Shown: piece by piece, positions 18,584-28,772 of the stretch
Layout of the letters: each line of letters begins with the position of its first letter
Numbering within the stretch: the stretch's first letter is position 1
Origin: Hyphomonas sp.
GTDB lineage: Bacteria > Pseudomonadota > Alphaproteobacteria > Caulobacterales > Hyphomonadaceae
NCBI RefSeq assembly: GCF_013823385.1
Contig: NZ_PNMA01000016.1
Location: 20,989-84,988 of the forward strand
Length of the DNA: 64,000 nucleotides
Reading direction: 5' to 3'
Made by a program: the position numbers and the translations under genes
The notes under the pieces: generated by a model
Told to the model about the DNA's origin: nothing
The model's database searches: none
Seen by the model: the letters and a program-made list of their open reading frames with translations, nothing else

Positions 18584-18681
18584 CATCAAAAGAGGCCCTA
18601 TCAATTCCGTCAGCTTGCCTCGCGCTGGCCCGCTTGCTCCAACTTCAGAAAAGCCAAAGATAAAAACCGGGAGGCGACGCA

Positions 18682-19857
18682 ATGAACCTAGATCTGTCAC
18701 CGCAGGATATTGAATTTCAGCAAGAAGTGCGAGCCTTCCTCAAGGACAAGCTGACCCCGGAACTGGCCGCTGCCGGGCGTTTGGCCACCAGTGTCTTCAT
18801 CGAGCCGGAATTCACCCTGCCCTGGCAGCGCATCCTGCATGAACGCGGCTGGGTGGCGCCGCATTGGCCGAAGGAGTATGGCGGCCCCGGCTGGAGCGAG
18901 ATGCAGCGCTATATCTTTGCCAGCGAGTGCGCCCGCGCAGGCGCGCCGGGGCTGGCGCCGATGGGGCTTGGCATGGTGGGCCCCTGCATCATCGGCTACG
19001 GCACGCCGGAGCAGAAAGCCCAATATCTGCCGCGGATTCTGTCGGGCGAAGACTATTGGTGCCAGGGCTATTCGGAGCCGGGATCGGGCTCGGATCTGGC
19101 GTCGTTGCAGCTGCGGGCGGTGAGCGATGGCGACGATTACGTGCTGAACGGCACCAAGATCTGGACCACCCATGCCCATCACGCCAACAAGATGTTCTGC
19201 CTGGTGCGGACTGATCCGGAGGCGAAGCAACAGAAGGGCATCACCTTCCTGCTGCTGGACATGAACACGCCGGGAATCAAGGTCGATCCGATCATCACGC
19301 TGGCGGGGGAGCATGAGCTGAACCAGGTGTTCTTCGATGATGTGCGGGTGCCCAAATCCGGGCGGCTGGGCGAGGAGAATGATGGCTGGTCGGTGGCAAA
19401 ATATCTTTTGGAATTCGAGCGTTCGGGCGGTTCCTCTGCAGGCCTGGAAGCCGGGATCGCGCGGCTGCAGCGTTACGTGACGGGCCTTGGCGACGCGGAC
19501 CTGATGCGCCGGGCGGCGGAGCTGTCCACGCGGCTGGAGGCCATCAAGGGCACCGAGCAGCGCATCCTGTCGGCCGTCTCCAGCGGCAAGCCGCCGGGGC
19601 CGGCCGCATCAATGCTGAAAATTCAACGCACTGAGCTGATGCAGGCGGTGGATGAGGTGGCCGTGATGGCCAATGGCCTCTATGCGGGCGTGCATCAGCT
19701 GGACGCCGTTCACCCCCTTTCCAACACCCCGCCGATCGGGCCGGCAGAGCTGGTGACGGCGATGCCGCGCTACCTCAACAACCGGGCGGGATCGATCTAT
19801 GGCGGGTCGAATGAGGTGCAGCGGGGGATCATCGCCAAGGGAGTTTTGGGACTTTAG
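18682..19857 (+). CDS. Acyl-CoA dehydrogenase
   Basis: 391 aa; WCQGYSEPGSGSDLASL, IYGGSNEVQRGIIAKGVLGL. Confidence 0.93.
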   Translation: MNLDLSPQDIEFQQEVRAFLKDKLTPELAAAGRLATSVFIEPEFTLPWQRILHERGWVAPHWPKEYGGPGWSEMQRYIFASECARAGAPGLAPMGLGMVGPCIIGYGTPEQKAQYLPRILSGEDYWCQGYSEPGSGSDLASLQLRAVSDGDDYVLNGTKIWTTHAHHANKMFCLVRTDPEAKQQKGITFLLLDMNTPGIKVDPIITLAGEHELNQVFFDDVRVPKSGRLGEENDGWSVAKYLLEFERSGGSSAGLEAGIARLQRYVTGLGDADLMRRAAELSTRLEAIKGTEQRILSAVSSGKPPGPAASMLKIQRTELMQAVDEVAVMANGLYAGVHQLDAVHPLSNTPPIGPAELVTAMPRYLNNRAGSIYGGSNEVQRGIIAKGVLGL

Positions 19858-19970
19858 GAGAGGGGCGCTTTTTTTTGGCTGGGAGGCCCTGAAGGGGGCA
19901 GAGGCACCGCAAACTACTGAAAAACCGGGACATTTTCGCGACATTTCCGGTCACGCGGCGGACAGGGCGT

Positions 19971-20036
19971 GGACAAATCCGGACAGTTTCGGACAAATCC
20001 GGACACTTTCGGACGCGGCGCGGACAGGCCCGGACG
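19971..20036 (+). promoter_or_regulatory. 10-bp-phased GGACA direct-repeat array upstream of catalase
   Basis: ggacaaatcc ggacagtttc ggacaaatcc ggacactttc ggacgcggcg: GGACN starts at 19971, 19981, 19991, 20001 and 20011, with further degenerate copies. Confidence 0.5.
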
Positions 20037-20137
20037 CTGATGGAACTGATCGGCACTTCCCACGTTACCTGCTTACCAGGGGCGCCGCTCTGCCGCCGCG
20101 CCCGATGGTCTTCAGACAAGCAGGAAGGGAAGCAGCC

Positions 20138-22210
20138 ATGGCACGACGTTCGACGCAATCGGGCAAGGGGAATGGCGGGGAGCTGCATCAGGCGCCTTCC
20201 GGCAAGTCAGGCACTCTGACCACCAATCATGGGGTGCCGGTATCTGACAATCAGAACAGCCTGCGCGCCGGACCGGCCGGCCCTACCCTGCTGGAAGATT
20301 TTGTTCTCAGGGAGAAGATATTCCACTTCGACCATGAGCGTATCCCGGAGCGGATTGTGCATGCCCGTGGCAGCGCGGCGCATGGCTTTTTCGAGTGCAC
20401 GGAGGCGATCCCCTCCCTCAGCCGGGCGAGCCTGTTTGCGGAAAAGGGAAAGAGAACGCCCGTTTTTGCGCGTTTCTCCACCGTGGCCGGCGGCGCAGGA
20501 TCGGTGGACACGCCGCGGGATGTGCGCGGGTTTGCGGTCAAGTTTTACACCGATGAGGGCAACTGGGATCTGGTGGGCAACAATATCCCGGTCTTCTTCA
20601 TTCAGGACGCGATCAAGTTCCCCGACCTCATCCATTCGGTGAAGATGGAAGCAGACCGGGGCTTTCCCCAGGCAGCCAGCGCGCATGATACTTTCTGGGA
20701 TTTCGTATCCCTGATGCCGGAAACCCTGCACACCATGATCTGGGCGATGTCCGACCGGGCGATCCCGCGCTCCTACCGCATGATGCAGGGCTTTGGCGTT
20801 CACACATTCCGGCTGGTGAATGCGAAGGGAAAATCGACATTCGTGAAGTTCCACTGGAAACCGAAACTCGGCGTACAGTCTCTGATCTGGGACGAATCCA
20901 ACAAGCTGCAGGGCGCCGACAATGACTTTCACCGGCGAGACCTGTGGGAAGCCATCGATGCGGGAGATTTCCCGGAATGGGATTTCGGCATCCAGATAAT
21001 CCCGGACAAGCTGGCGGCAGAACTGCCCTATAACATTCTGGACGCCACCAAGATTGTGCCGGAAGAAATTGCCCCTGTACGGATTATCGGCCGCATGGTG
21101 CTCAACCGCAATCCGGACAACCACTTCGCCGAAACCGAACAGGCAGCGTTCCTGCCCTCGAATGTTGTGCCCGGCATCGACTTCACCAATGATCCGCTTC
21201 TTCAGGGACGGCTGTTCTCCTATCTCGACACCCAGAAATCCAGGCTGGGCACGACCAATTTCCACCAGATCCCCATCAACGCCCCCAAATGCCCGTTTGC
21301 AAACCTGCAGCGCGACGGGATGATGCAGACACATGTTCACAAGGGGCGGGCGAATTATGAACCCAACTCCCTGGATGAAGCCGGAGAAGACCCCGGCCCG
21401 CGCGCATCTGCCGAAGGCTTCCGGACGTATGCGGACAATACGGAACTTGGCAATGACCCTTCCGAGAAGGTCCGGGTGCGCGATGAGACCTTTGGGGATC
21501 ATTACAGCCAGCCGAGGATGTTCTGGCGGTCGCAGACGGAGAATGAGCAGGCCCACATCGCCTCAGCGCTGGTGTTCGAGCTGTCGAAAGTGGAACTGGA
21601 CCATGTGCGCAAGCGCGTCCTGTCCGTGCTGCGGAATATTGACGAAATGCTGGCGCAGCGGGTGGCTGACGGGCTTGGCACGAAACTTCCGCCCGCCGCG
21701 CCGGCCTTCAAGCCGCCGCTCGACCTTGAGCCTTCAGACGCGCTCTCCATTCAGAAGAACTGGCAGAAGACGCTGAAGGGCCGCAAGGTGGGTATTCTGT
21801 TCTCGGACGGGTCTGACATGGCCACAATCGAGGCCCTGAAAACCGAAATCGAGAGCAAGGGCGGCAGCGTGTTTCTCGTGGCCCCGAAGATCGGCCCGCT
21901 GAAGGTCAAAGGCGGATCGCTCAAGGCAGATGGCCAGCTGGCAGGCTCGCCCTCGATGCTGTTTGACGCCGTGGCGATGGTGCTGATGCCGGATGAAGTG
22001 GCCAAGCTGATGAAAGAGGCCGCTGCGCGCGACTGGGTGCAGAACGCCTATGCGCATCTCAAGGCCATCGGCTATTGCCCCGGCTCCAAGGCCCTGTTGG
22101 AGGATTGCGGGCTGGCGTTTGATGACGGCGTGATCCCGAACGAAAAATTCGTGAAGGCTGCAACCCGGCGATACTGGGACCGCGAGCCCGGATTGCGCGA
22201 TCTGGCATGA
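20138..22210 (+). CDS. katE: Large-subunit (HPII/KatE-type) catalase with C-terminal DJ-1/PfpI-like domain
   Basis: ~690 aa; [60 protein letters not shown]-terminal [29 protein letters not shown]. Confidence 0.94.
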   Translation: MARRSTQSGKGNGGELHQAPSGKSGTLTTNHGVPVSDNQNSLRAGPAGPTLLEDFVLREKIFHFDHERIPERIVHARGSAAHGFFECTEAIPSLSRASLFAEKGKRTPVFARFSTVAGGAGSVDTPRDVRGFAVKFYTDEGNWDLVGNNIPVFFIQDAIKFPDLIHSVKMEADRGFPQAASAHDTFWDFVSLMPETLHTMIWAMSDRAIPRSYRMMQGFGVHTFRLVNAKGKSTFVKFHWKPKLGVQSLIWDESNKLQGADNDFHRRDLWEAIDAGDFPEWDFGIQIIPDKLAAELPYNILDATKIVPEEIAPVRIIGRMVLNRNPDNHFAETEQAAFLPSNVVPGIDFTNDPLLQGRLFSYLDTQKSRLGTTNFHQIPINAPKCPFANLQRDGMMQTHVHKGRANYEPNSLDEAGEDPGPRASAEGFRTYADNTELGNDPSEKVRVRDETFGDHYSQPRMFWRSQTENEQAHIASALVFELSKVELDHVRKRVLSVLRNIDEMLAQRVADGLGTKLPPAAPAFKPPLDLEPSDALSIQKNWQKTLKGRKVGILFSDGSDMATIEALKTEIESKGGSVFLVAPKIGPLKVKGGSLKADGQLAGSPSMLFDAVAMVLMPDEVAKLMKEAAARDWVQNAYAHLKAIGYCPGSKALLEDCGLAFDDGVIPNEKFVKAATRRYWDREPGLRDLA

Positions 22211-22235
22211 GGAACACAAGTCACCAGAGGCGCAG

Positions 22236-23471
22236 ATGACAAAATCCGGACGGGCCGCCGACACGCGCAAGGACGATCTGCGGACCGGGAAACCCTTCTG
22301 GCTGACGCAGCCCGGCGGCTCTGTGAATTTCAGCGCAGACCCCGGACGCGACCGCGCCGATGTGATCATTGTGGGCGCCGGGATAAGCGGCGCGCTGCTG
22401 GCCGAAGCGCTGACGAGGGCTGGCAAGCGCGTGCTGATCCTCGACCGGCGCGCGCCGGTAAGGGGCTCCACCCCCGCCTCGACCGCGATGATCCAGCATG
22501 AAATCGATGTGCCGCTGAACGACCTGCGCAAACAGATGACGCCGCGCGCGGCCAACGCCGCCTGGCGCCGGTCGGTTCGGGCGGTATCTGACCTGGTGGA
22601 GCTGACCGCTGACCTTACCATCGACTGCCGGATGCAGGCCAAGCCCGCGCTCTATCTGGCCGGCGACCAGATGGACGGCAAGGCGCTGGAGGCCGAGGCG
22701 GCGGCGCGGCGCCGGATTGGCATCCAGGCAGAGTTTCTGAGCCCCGCCCGCCTCCTGGAAACCTATGGGCTGGAGCGCGATGGGGCCATTCTTTCCCACG
22801 ATTCTGCCAGCGCCAATCCGGCGCAGCTTGCCGCCGGCCTGCTGCGCGCTGCCCAGAAGCGGGGCGCCGTAATTGCCGCGCCGGTGGAGGTGAGCGACTT
22901 TGCAGAGCTGCCTTCGGGCGTCGCGCTCGCGACGAAAGACGGCCGCGTGCTGACGGCAGATCATGCCGTGTTCTGCACCGGCTATGAGTTTCTCAAACAG
23001 ATGCAGAGCCCGCAGCACAGGGTGACCTCCACATGGGCCATCGCGACCCGGAAAATCAGGGACATGCCCGGCTGGATGAAGGAGACGATCGTGTGGGAAG
23101 CGTCTGACCCCTACCTCTATTTCAGGGCTGATCAGAGCGGCCGCCTTATCGCGGGCGGGGAGGACGAAGAGACATCGGAGAAGAACAGCCGGCATTCGGT
23201 GCTGCGGCGCAAGGCGCGGGAGATTGCCTCGAAACTCCAGGCGCTGACGGGCATACCCATCGGCAAACCCGATTATCGCTGGGCCGCGCCCTTCAGCGTG
23301 ACGGAGGACGGCCTGCCGATCATTGACCGGGTGGAGGGCCATGAGCGGGTTTATGCCGTGATGGGCTTTGGCGGAAATGGCATCACCTTTTCCATGATCG
23401 CCGCGCAGATTATCGCCGCCGCCATAGACGGCGGGAGGGACCCGGATGCGGGCCTGTTTGCGCTGAGGTGA
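22236..23471 (+). CDS. FAD-dependent oxidoreductase (DAO family)
   Basis: 411 aa; ADVIIVGAGISGALLAEALTRAGKRVLILDRR; C-terminal VMGFGGNGITFSMIAAQII. Confidence 0.88.
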   Translation: MTKSGRAADTRKDDLRTGKPFWLTQPGGSVNFSADPGRDRADVIIVGAGISGALLAEALTRAGKRVLILDRRAPVRGSTPASTAMIQHEIDVPLNDLRKQMTPRAANAAWRRSVRAVSDLVELTADLTIDCRMQAKPALYLAGDQMDGKALEAEAAARRRIGIQAEFLSPARLLETYGLERDGAILSHDSASANPAQLAAGLLRAAQKRGAVIAAPVEVSDFAELPSGVALATKDGRVLTADHAVFCTGYEFLKQMQSPQHRVTSTWAIATRKIRDMPGWMKETIVWEASDPYLYFRADQSGRLIAGGEDEETSEKNSRHSVLRRKAREIASKLQALTGIPIGKPDYRWAAPFSVTEDGLPIIDRVEGHERVYAVMGFGGNGITFSMIAAQIIAAAIDGGRDPDAGLFALR

Positions 23472-23541
23472 AAGACCGGGGGCGAACGGGCAGCGGCGAG
23501 CCCGCGCTGAGCGGCTATCTTACTGATAATCCAGGAGAAAA

Positions 23542-23617
23542 TGGTGTGCCCAACAGGGTTCGAACCTGTGACCTACTGATTAAAAGTCAGTTGCTCTACC
23601 AGCTGAGCTATGGGCAC
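23542..23617 (-). tRNA. tRNA-Lys (anticodon TTT), CCA encoded
   Basis: Minus strand GTGCCCATAGCTCAGCTGGTAGAGCAACTGACTTTTAATCAGTAGGTCACAGGTTCGAACCTGTTGGGCACACCA; full cloverleaf. Confidence 0.97.
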
Positions 23618-23732
23618 GAATGACTGGCCGGAACCAATCGAAGCGGCCATTTAGGCCGGGAGTCGGGGCCGGTCAACACTTCCCTGCACGCAGAGGCTTG
23701 ATGTGGCCATATTTTTCACATCTGATTGCCGG

Positions 23733-24344
23733 ATGCGACACATTGCACTGCCTGTTCTGGCCGCCCTGATGCTTTCCGCCTGCGCGAGCGGGGGGCAGAA
23801 TACCTCCGAAAACGGCTCGATGAGCCGCACCATCGGCTCTGCCGCCAGCGATGCGGCCGGCCAGACCCGCGATGGCCTTGCCGGGGCCGCCTCCGCCCCG
23901 CTGGACGACTTCAACCTGCGCCGCCGCGAAATTCCACAGCTTCTGGCGGGCATGGCCTCTCCCTATGGCCCGGAAGAGGAAATGACCTGCGCGCGGATTG
24001 CCATGGACGTGACCGAGCTGGACGCCGTGCTGGGCCGGGACTGGGACAGCGGCACGCCGGACGAGCGGCTGAACAGCGAGATCCTGGCCGATGAGGCTGC
24101 CGATGCGGCGCTCGATACCGTGCGCAATGTGTCGACCGGGTGGATCCCCTTCCGGGGCCTCGTGCGGCAGGCGACCGGCGCGCAAAGCCATGAGAAGAAA
24201 TACAATCAGGCCTTCAAGATCGGCGCCCAGAGGCGGGCGTATCTGAAGGGCTATGGCCAGGCGCTGGGCTGTCCCCTGCCCGCGCAGCCGGATTTCGGCT
24301 CGCTGAAGCTGCTCGAGAAAGACAACAAGATTCAGTATAAGTAG
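23733..24344 (+). CDS. Hypothetical lipoprotein
   Basis: MRHIALPVLAALMLSACASGG lipobox; about 203 aa. Confidence 0.7.
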   Translation: MRHIALPVLAALMLSACASGGQNTSENGSMSRTIGSAASDAAGQTRDGLAGAASAPLDDFNLRRREIPQLLAGMASPYGPEEEMTCARIAMDVTELDAVLGRDWDSGTPDERLNSEILADEAADAALDTVRNVSTGWIPFRGLVRQATGAQSHEKKYNQAFKIGAQRRAYLKGYGQALGCPLPAQPDFGSLKLLEKDNKIQYK

Positions 24345-24381
24345 GGTCACGCCCTGAGGGGCTGCGCTAGCCGGCTGGACG

Positions 24382-24463
24382 GCTCATCCTGAGCGAAGTC
24401 GAAGGACGAGCCGGTGCTCGCCCAGCGCTGTGGGGCCATCCTTCGACTTCGCTCAGGATGAGC
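24382..24463. repeat. Second copy of the TCCTTCGACTTCGCTCAGGATGAGC inverted-repeat family
   Basis: 25-bp arms 24382-24406 and 24439-24463. Confidence 0.85.
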
Positions 24464-24486
24464 GTCTGATTTCGGGCTACCCGCGC

Positions 24487-25632
24487 TTAGCGTTCCGTGC
24501 CCGCCTTGGGTTTTGACTTGGTGTTTTCCCAGCGGGCGGAAAGCTCGGCGCGCAGGGCTTCGAAGCGGCCTTCGGCGATGGCGGTGCGCATCTCGGCCAT
24601 CAGCGCCTGGAAGAAGGCGGTGTTGTGCCAGGAGAGCAGCATGGGGCCGAGATATTCGCCGGCCTTGAAGAGGTGATGCAGGTAAGCGCGGGAATAGTCC
24701 TGGCTGGCGGGGCAATTGATGGCCTCGTCGAGCGGGTTCGTGTCTTCGGCGAATTTGGCGTTGTTGAGATTGAGCGGGCCGTCCCATGTCCAGGCCTGGC
24801 CGTGGCGGCCGGAGCGGGTGGGCAGGACGCAGTCGAACATGTCGATGCCGCGGGCGACGCTCTCTACAAGGTCAATCGGCTTGCCCACACCCATGACATA
24901 GCGGGGCATGGGGTCTGGCAGATGCGGCACGGTCATGTCGATGGTGGCGCACATCTGGTCGTGGCCTTCGCCGACGGCGAGACCGCCGAGCGCGATGCCG
25001 CCGAAGCCCTGCGCGGTGACGCCCTTGGCGGAGCGTTCGCGCAGGTCCGGGAAGTTTGAGCCCTGGATGATGCCGAAGAGGGTTTGGGTGTCGCGGTCTC
25101 CGAAAGCTTCAAGGCTGCGCTCGCCCCATTTGAGGGACAGCTCGAGGCTGCGTTCGGCTTCCTCATGCGTACACGGAAAGTTCGTGCACTCATCAAGCTG
25201 CATGGAGATGTCCGCGCCCAGAAGGTCTGCCTGGATCTCGATGGAACGGGCTGGCGTCAGCCGGTGGGTGGAGCCGTCGATATGGCTCTGGAAGGTGACG
25301 CCGTCGCCGTCCATCTTGCGGAGCTGGGCGAGCGACCAGACCTGGAAGCCGCCAGAGTCTGTCAGCATCGGGCCGGACCAGCCGGAGAATTTATGCAGGC
25401 CGCCCAGCTTCTTGACGCGCTCGGCGCCGGGGCGGAGCATCAGATGGTAGGTGTTGCCGAGGATGATATCGGCCCCTGCCCCTTTGACCTGGTCCATATA
25501 GAGGGCCTTCACCGTGCCGGCGGTGCCGACGGGCATGAAGGCGGGTGTGCGGATGTCGCCGCGCGGGGTTTTCAGGCGCCCGGTGCGCGCCTTGCCCTCG
25601 CGGGCGGAGATTTCAAAGGGGAACGTGGCCAT
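24487..25632 (-). CDS. tgt: Queuine tRNA-ribosyltransferase
   Basis: [59 protein letters not shown]; upstream ORF extension runs into repeat DNA. Confidence 0.95.
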   Translation of the reverse strand: MATFPFEISAREGKARTGRLKTPRGDIRTPAFMPVGTAGTVKALYMDQVKGAGADIILGNTYHLMLRPGAERVKKLGGLHKFSGWSGPMLTDSGGFQVWSLAQLRKMDGDGVTFQSHIDGSTHRLTPARSIEIQADLLGADISMQLDECTNFPCTHEEAERSLELSLKWGERSLEAFGDRDTQTLFGIIQGSNFPDLRERSAKGVTAQGFGGIALGGLAVGEGHDQMCATIDMTVPHLPDPMPRYVMGVGKPIDLVESVARGIDMFDCVLPTRSGRHGQAWTWDGPLNLNNAKFAEDTNPLDEAINCPASQDYSRAYLHHLFKAGEYLGPMLLSWHNTAFFQALMAEMRTAIAEGRFEALRAELSARWENTKSKPKAGTER

Positions 25633-25738
25633 GGGGCGGGCGTATAGGCGCGCGGGGGCGCGAAGCCAAGGGGGACGGCTGCGCGGGCGGCCGGAACGCG
25701 CGGGGGCGCGGCCGGTGTTTGCCTTTTTATTGAAAGGT

Positions 25739-25870
25739 GCCCCACCCCAACCCTCCCCATAGCCATGGGGAGGGGGCCTGTTGCTTTGTGGGGTGAGGGA
25801 CGGTTTCGGCGAAGGGCGAGTTTCCCCCTCCCCGCTTGCGGGGAGGGTTGGGGTGGGGGCGCTCTCGGCT
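25739..25870. repeat. Intergenic repeat copy A
   Basis: gccccacccc-aaccctccccatagccatggggaggggg...gggagggttggggtgggggcgctctcggct; near-identical to 26372-26505. Confidence 0.8.
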
Positions 25871-26258
25871 AGGAGGTGTCGGGGTGTGGGGCTCCCCCCT
25901 CCGACCCTTCGGGCCACCTCCCCCGCAGGCGGGGGAGGATATCAGCGTTTGGGGCTGAGGGATTGGGAGCCAGGAGGGATTGGGAGTCTTCCAGGAACAC
26001 GCTCGCCATGTTGGGCGCGGTGTGGGTTTCCCAGATGGGGTCGTCCCAGCTCGGTTTGACAGCCTTGGGTTTCTTGTAGGCGCGCCAGTGGTCGCCGACA
26101 TGGACGATAGAGACGTGGCCCCATTTGGTGACGGAGATGAGGAGGGTGCGAAGCTCCTGATCCTGACGTTTGAAGATCCAGCGCAGCTGCAGCCAGAGGT
26201 ACGGCCAGAAGACTGGCAATACATGGGCATAGAGGCGGGCGGCGATCTGGGGCGACAT
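25869..26258 (-). CDS. Hypothetical protein whose C-terminus is encoded by repeat DNA
   Basis: [64 protein letters not shown]..., tail [25 protein letters not shown] reads through a GC-rich hairpin repeat. Confidence 0.6.
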   Translation of the reverse strand: MSPQIAARLYAHVLPVFWPYLWLQLRWIFKRQDQELRTLLISVTKWGHVSIVHVGDHWRAYKKPKAVKPSWDDPIWETHTAPNMASVFLEDSQSLLAPNPSAPNADILPRLRGRWPEGSEGGAPHPDTS

Positions 26259-26371
26259 GGAGCGGAGTATAGCTCCGCTCCCGGAGGGGGTGGGGAGATT
26301 TATTTTTTTGGGCGTGTTTGCTGGGGGTTTGGGGGAATTTTTGTTGGATAGGCTGCGTCTTTCGGAGAGCG

Positions 26372-26505
26372 GCCCCACCCTATCCCTCCCCATGGTCATG
26401 GGGAGGGGACCTGTTGCTCTGTGGGGAGAGGTTGCGTTTCGGCGGAGCGCGACCTGCCCCCTCCCCACGGATGTGGGGAGGGTTGGGGTGGGGGCGCTAT
26501 CGGCT
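26372..26505. repeat. Intergenic repeat copy B (direct orientation to copy A)
   Basis: gccccaccctatccctccccatggtcatggggaggggacctgttgctctgtgggg...ggggagggttggggtgggggcgctatcggct. Confidence 0.8.
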
Positions 26506-26511
26506 TGACGA

Positions 26512-26575
26512 CCCGTTGGAGTTTTTTCCCGAAAACTCCAAAAGAACTCCAACGCCGCGCCAAAAACTCCAACGG
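26512..26575 (-). terminator. Terminator-like region with repeated CTCCAAC/GTTGGAG motifs
   Basis: cccgttggagtttttt ... aactccaaaagaactccaac ... aaaaactccaacggg. Confidence 0.65.
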
Positions 26576-26579
26576 GGCT

Positions 26580-27722
26580 CTACCCCGCCATGAAGACCTG
26601 CCAGGCGGCCATCAGCATGCCGAAGGCGCGCAGGTCGCCGGTGGTGGTGGGGGCCATCTTGTTCATGGCGTAGGCGTAGGTCGCGCGCTGGTCCATGTCG
26701 ATGACGGCGAGGGAGCCGCCATAGCCGCCCCAGAAGATGGTGTTGGGGTTGGGGAAGTTGGCCACGCCGCCGGGCAGGCCGAAGCCGAGGCCGTAGCGGA
26801 CCGGAATGCCGAGGATCTTGTCATTGCCTTCGATCTGGAGTTCCAGCGCCTTGCGGCAGCCAGCCTCGGACATGATCTGCTTGCCATTCGCAAAGCCGCC
26901 ATTGGCAAGGATCGTGTGGACGAGGGCAACCGAGCGGGCATTGCCCGTGCCGCCGGCGGCCGGGATTTCGGCGGCCCGCCAGGCGCGGGTGCGCGTGTCG
27001 AGCGGATTGATGGGCGGGTTGCTGGCCATGTTGGCGATGAGCGGGTCTGCTGTGCCCTGCCCCAGCGTGCCGCTGGCGGGCGGCGGGGTGAGATCGGCGA
27101 CGCGGTGATCCTCCGTAGCCGGAAGGCCGATGTGGAAGTCTGCGCCCAGCGGCCCGGCGATTTCCTTGCGGAAGACGGTGCCGACGGTTTCGCCCGCGAC
27201 GCGGCGGATGACTTCGCCGACGAGATAGCCCTGCGTCATGGCGTGGTAGCCGGGCGCGGTGCCCGGCTTCCAGTAGGGTTCCTGGGCGGCGAGCAGGCTG
27301 GTCGCCTTTTCCCAGTCGTAAAGGTCTTCGCGCACCAGCGGTTCTTTCCAGCCCGAGAGGCCGGCCGAATGGCTCATCAGATGGGCGACGGTAACGTCTG
27401 CCTTCCCGGCAGCGGCAAATTCCGGCCAGTATCTGGCGACGGGATCTTCAAACTTCAGGGCGCCCTTGTCGGCGAGGTATAGCGCGGTGAGCGCGGTCAT
27501 CGTCTTGGTGGTGGAGTAGACGTTGACGATTGTGTCCTGCTGCCAGGGCTTTGTCTGGGCTTCGTCTGCGAAGCCGCCCCAGATGTCGACCACGGGCCTC
27601 CCTTCCAGCGTCATGCAGAAGGCGGCGCCATTCTCGGCGCCATTGGCGAAGTTCTGCGCGAAGGCATCGCGGACGGCGGCAAAGCGCGGCTCCACGGTCC
27701 CGTGGATTTCGGTCTGGCTCAT
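26580..27722 (-). CDS. Serine hydrolase, beta-lactamase/esterase (class C-like) family
   Basis: 380 aa; NVYSTTKTMTALTALYLADKG (SxxK) and a Y-containing hydrolase pattern. Confidence 0.88.
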   Translation of the reverse strand: MSQTEIHGTVEPRFAAVRDAFAQNFANGAENGAAFCMTLEGRPVVDIWGGFADEAQTKPWQQDTIVNVYSTTKTMTALTALYLADKGALKFEDPVARYWPEFAAAGKADVTVAHLMSHSAGLSGWKEPLVREDLYDWEKATSLLAAQEPYWKPGTAPGYHAMTQGYLVGEVIRRVAGETVGTVFRKEIAGPLGADFHIGLPATEDHRVADLTPPPASGTLGQGTADPLIANMASNPPINPLDTRTRAWRAAEIPAAGGTGNARSVALVHTILANGGFANGKQIMSEAGCRKALELQIEGNDKILGIPVRYGLGFGLPGGVANFPNPNTIFWGGYGGSLAVIDMDQRATYAYAMNKMAPTTTGDLRAFGMLMAAWQVFMAG

Positions 27723-27824
27723 TGGTTTCCCCCAAAAGGATATGGCCTGCCTTCATGGGCAGGTCTGTTTCGGGGATTTGGGTAAGCCAGCTGTGGATAG
27801 CTGGCAAGGCTGACGCGGGGGCGG

Positions 27825-28712
27825 TCAGAAGTCGATGCTAGCGCCGGCGAGTTCGGGGAGCTGGAGGACGATGACGAGATCGCGGAGTTCCTGGCGGGCG
27901 GCCTTGTGGCTCATCGTGAAGGCGACGTTGGAGCCGGCTTCGGTGAGGTCCAGCAGGGTGAGGCCGGCGGGGAACAGCTCGCGGTAGATGACGCGTTCGG
28001 AGAGGCCGGGGGCGAGGCGGAAGCCGATGCGCTTGGAGAGGTTTTCCAGCGCGCCGCCGACGCGTTCCTTGTTGCGGGCCGCGAGCGGCGACATGCGGTT
28101 GCGCATCACCACCCAGTCAATCGGGCGGCGGCTCGTCTGGGCTTTGCGCTTGCGGCAGTCCCACACCATTTCGGAATAGAAGCTGGGGCGCAGGACTTCC
28201 AGCGTCTGGGGGTTCACGTCGCCCAGAAGGTCGAAGTCGACAAAGCTGTCGTTCAGCGGCGTGATCAGCGTATCGGCGCTGCGATGGGCGATGCGGGAGA
28301 GGAAGGTGTCCCCGCCCGGCGCGTCGATGAGGATGAAGTCGCAGGTCTGTTTCAGGCGGGCGAGGCCGAACTCGAAGCGTTCGCGTTCCTCGGCCTCGGC
28401 GCGGTCGAGATCCCGCTCCTGGCTGGCCTCGACGCGGACAATCTCGGGCATGACGAGGGTGGCGCCCGTGTTCTGGGCCCAGCGGACGCGGTTTTCCAGA
28501 TAGCGGGTGAGCGAGCGCTGGCGGACATCGAGATCGATGACGCCAACCTTCTTGCCCGTGCGCAGCAGGGAAATGGACAGGTGGATGGAGACGGTGGACT
28601 TGCCAGCCCCGCCCTTCTCATTGCCGATCACAATGACGCGCGCGTCCCGCGCAGGAGTCTCAAGACCCGCACCCGGAACGCGACTGATATGAGCGACGCC
28701 GTCGGCGGGCAT
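27825..28712 (-). CDS. mipZ: Division-plane positioning ATPase MipZ
   Basis: VIVIGNEKGGAGKSTVSIHLSISLLRTGKKVGVIDLDVRQRSLTRYLENR; typical alphaproteobacterial MipZ. Confidence 0.93.
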   Translation of the reverse strand: MPADGVAHISRVPGAGLETPARDARVIVIGNEKGGAGKSTVSIHLSISLLRTGKKVGVIDLDVRQRSLTRYLENRVRWAQNTGATLVMPEIVRVEASQERDLDRAEAEERERFEFGLARLKQTCDFILIDAPGGDTFLSRIAHRSADTLITPLNDSFVDFDLLGDVNPQTLEVLRPSFYSEMVWDCRKRKAQTSRRPIDWVVMRNRMSPLAARNKERVGGALENLSKRIGFRLAPGLSERVIYRELFPAGLTLLDLTEAGSNVAFTMSHKAARQELRDLVIVLQLPELAGASIDF

Positions 28713-28772
28713 CCAGGGAACTCCACAACTCCTCCGGCGGGCATCCGCCGGTCAAACGTACGTCAGGCGTGC

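Noticed and set aside
19925-20036. CRISPR array
   Set aside because: Repeat units are only about 5-20 bp with no unique spacers; better explained as phased regulatory direct repeats.
19799-20137. N-terminal extension of the catalase ORF to 19799
   Set aside because: It would run through the acyl-CoA dehydrogenase 3' end and the GGACA array; catalase-like sequence begins near the Met at 20138.
25633-25917. N-terminal extension of Tgt to 25917
   Set aside because: Extension is translated repeat DNA ([11 protein letters not shown]...); Tgt homology starts at MATFPFEIS.
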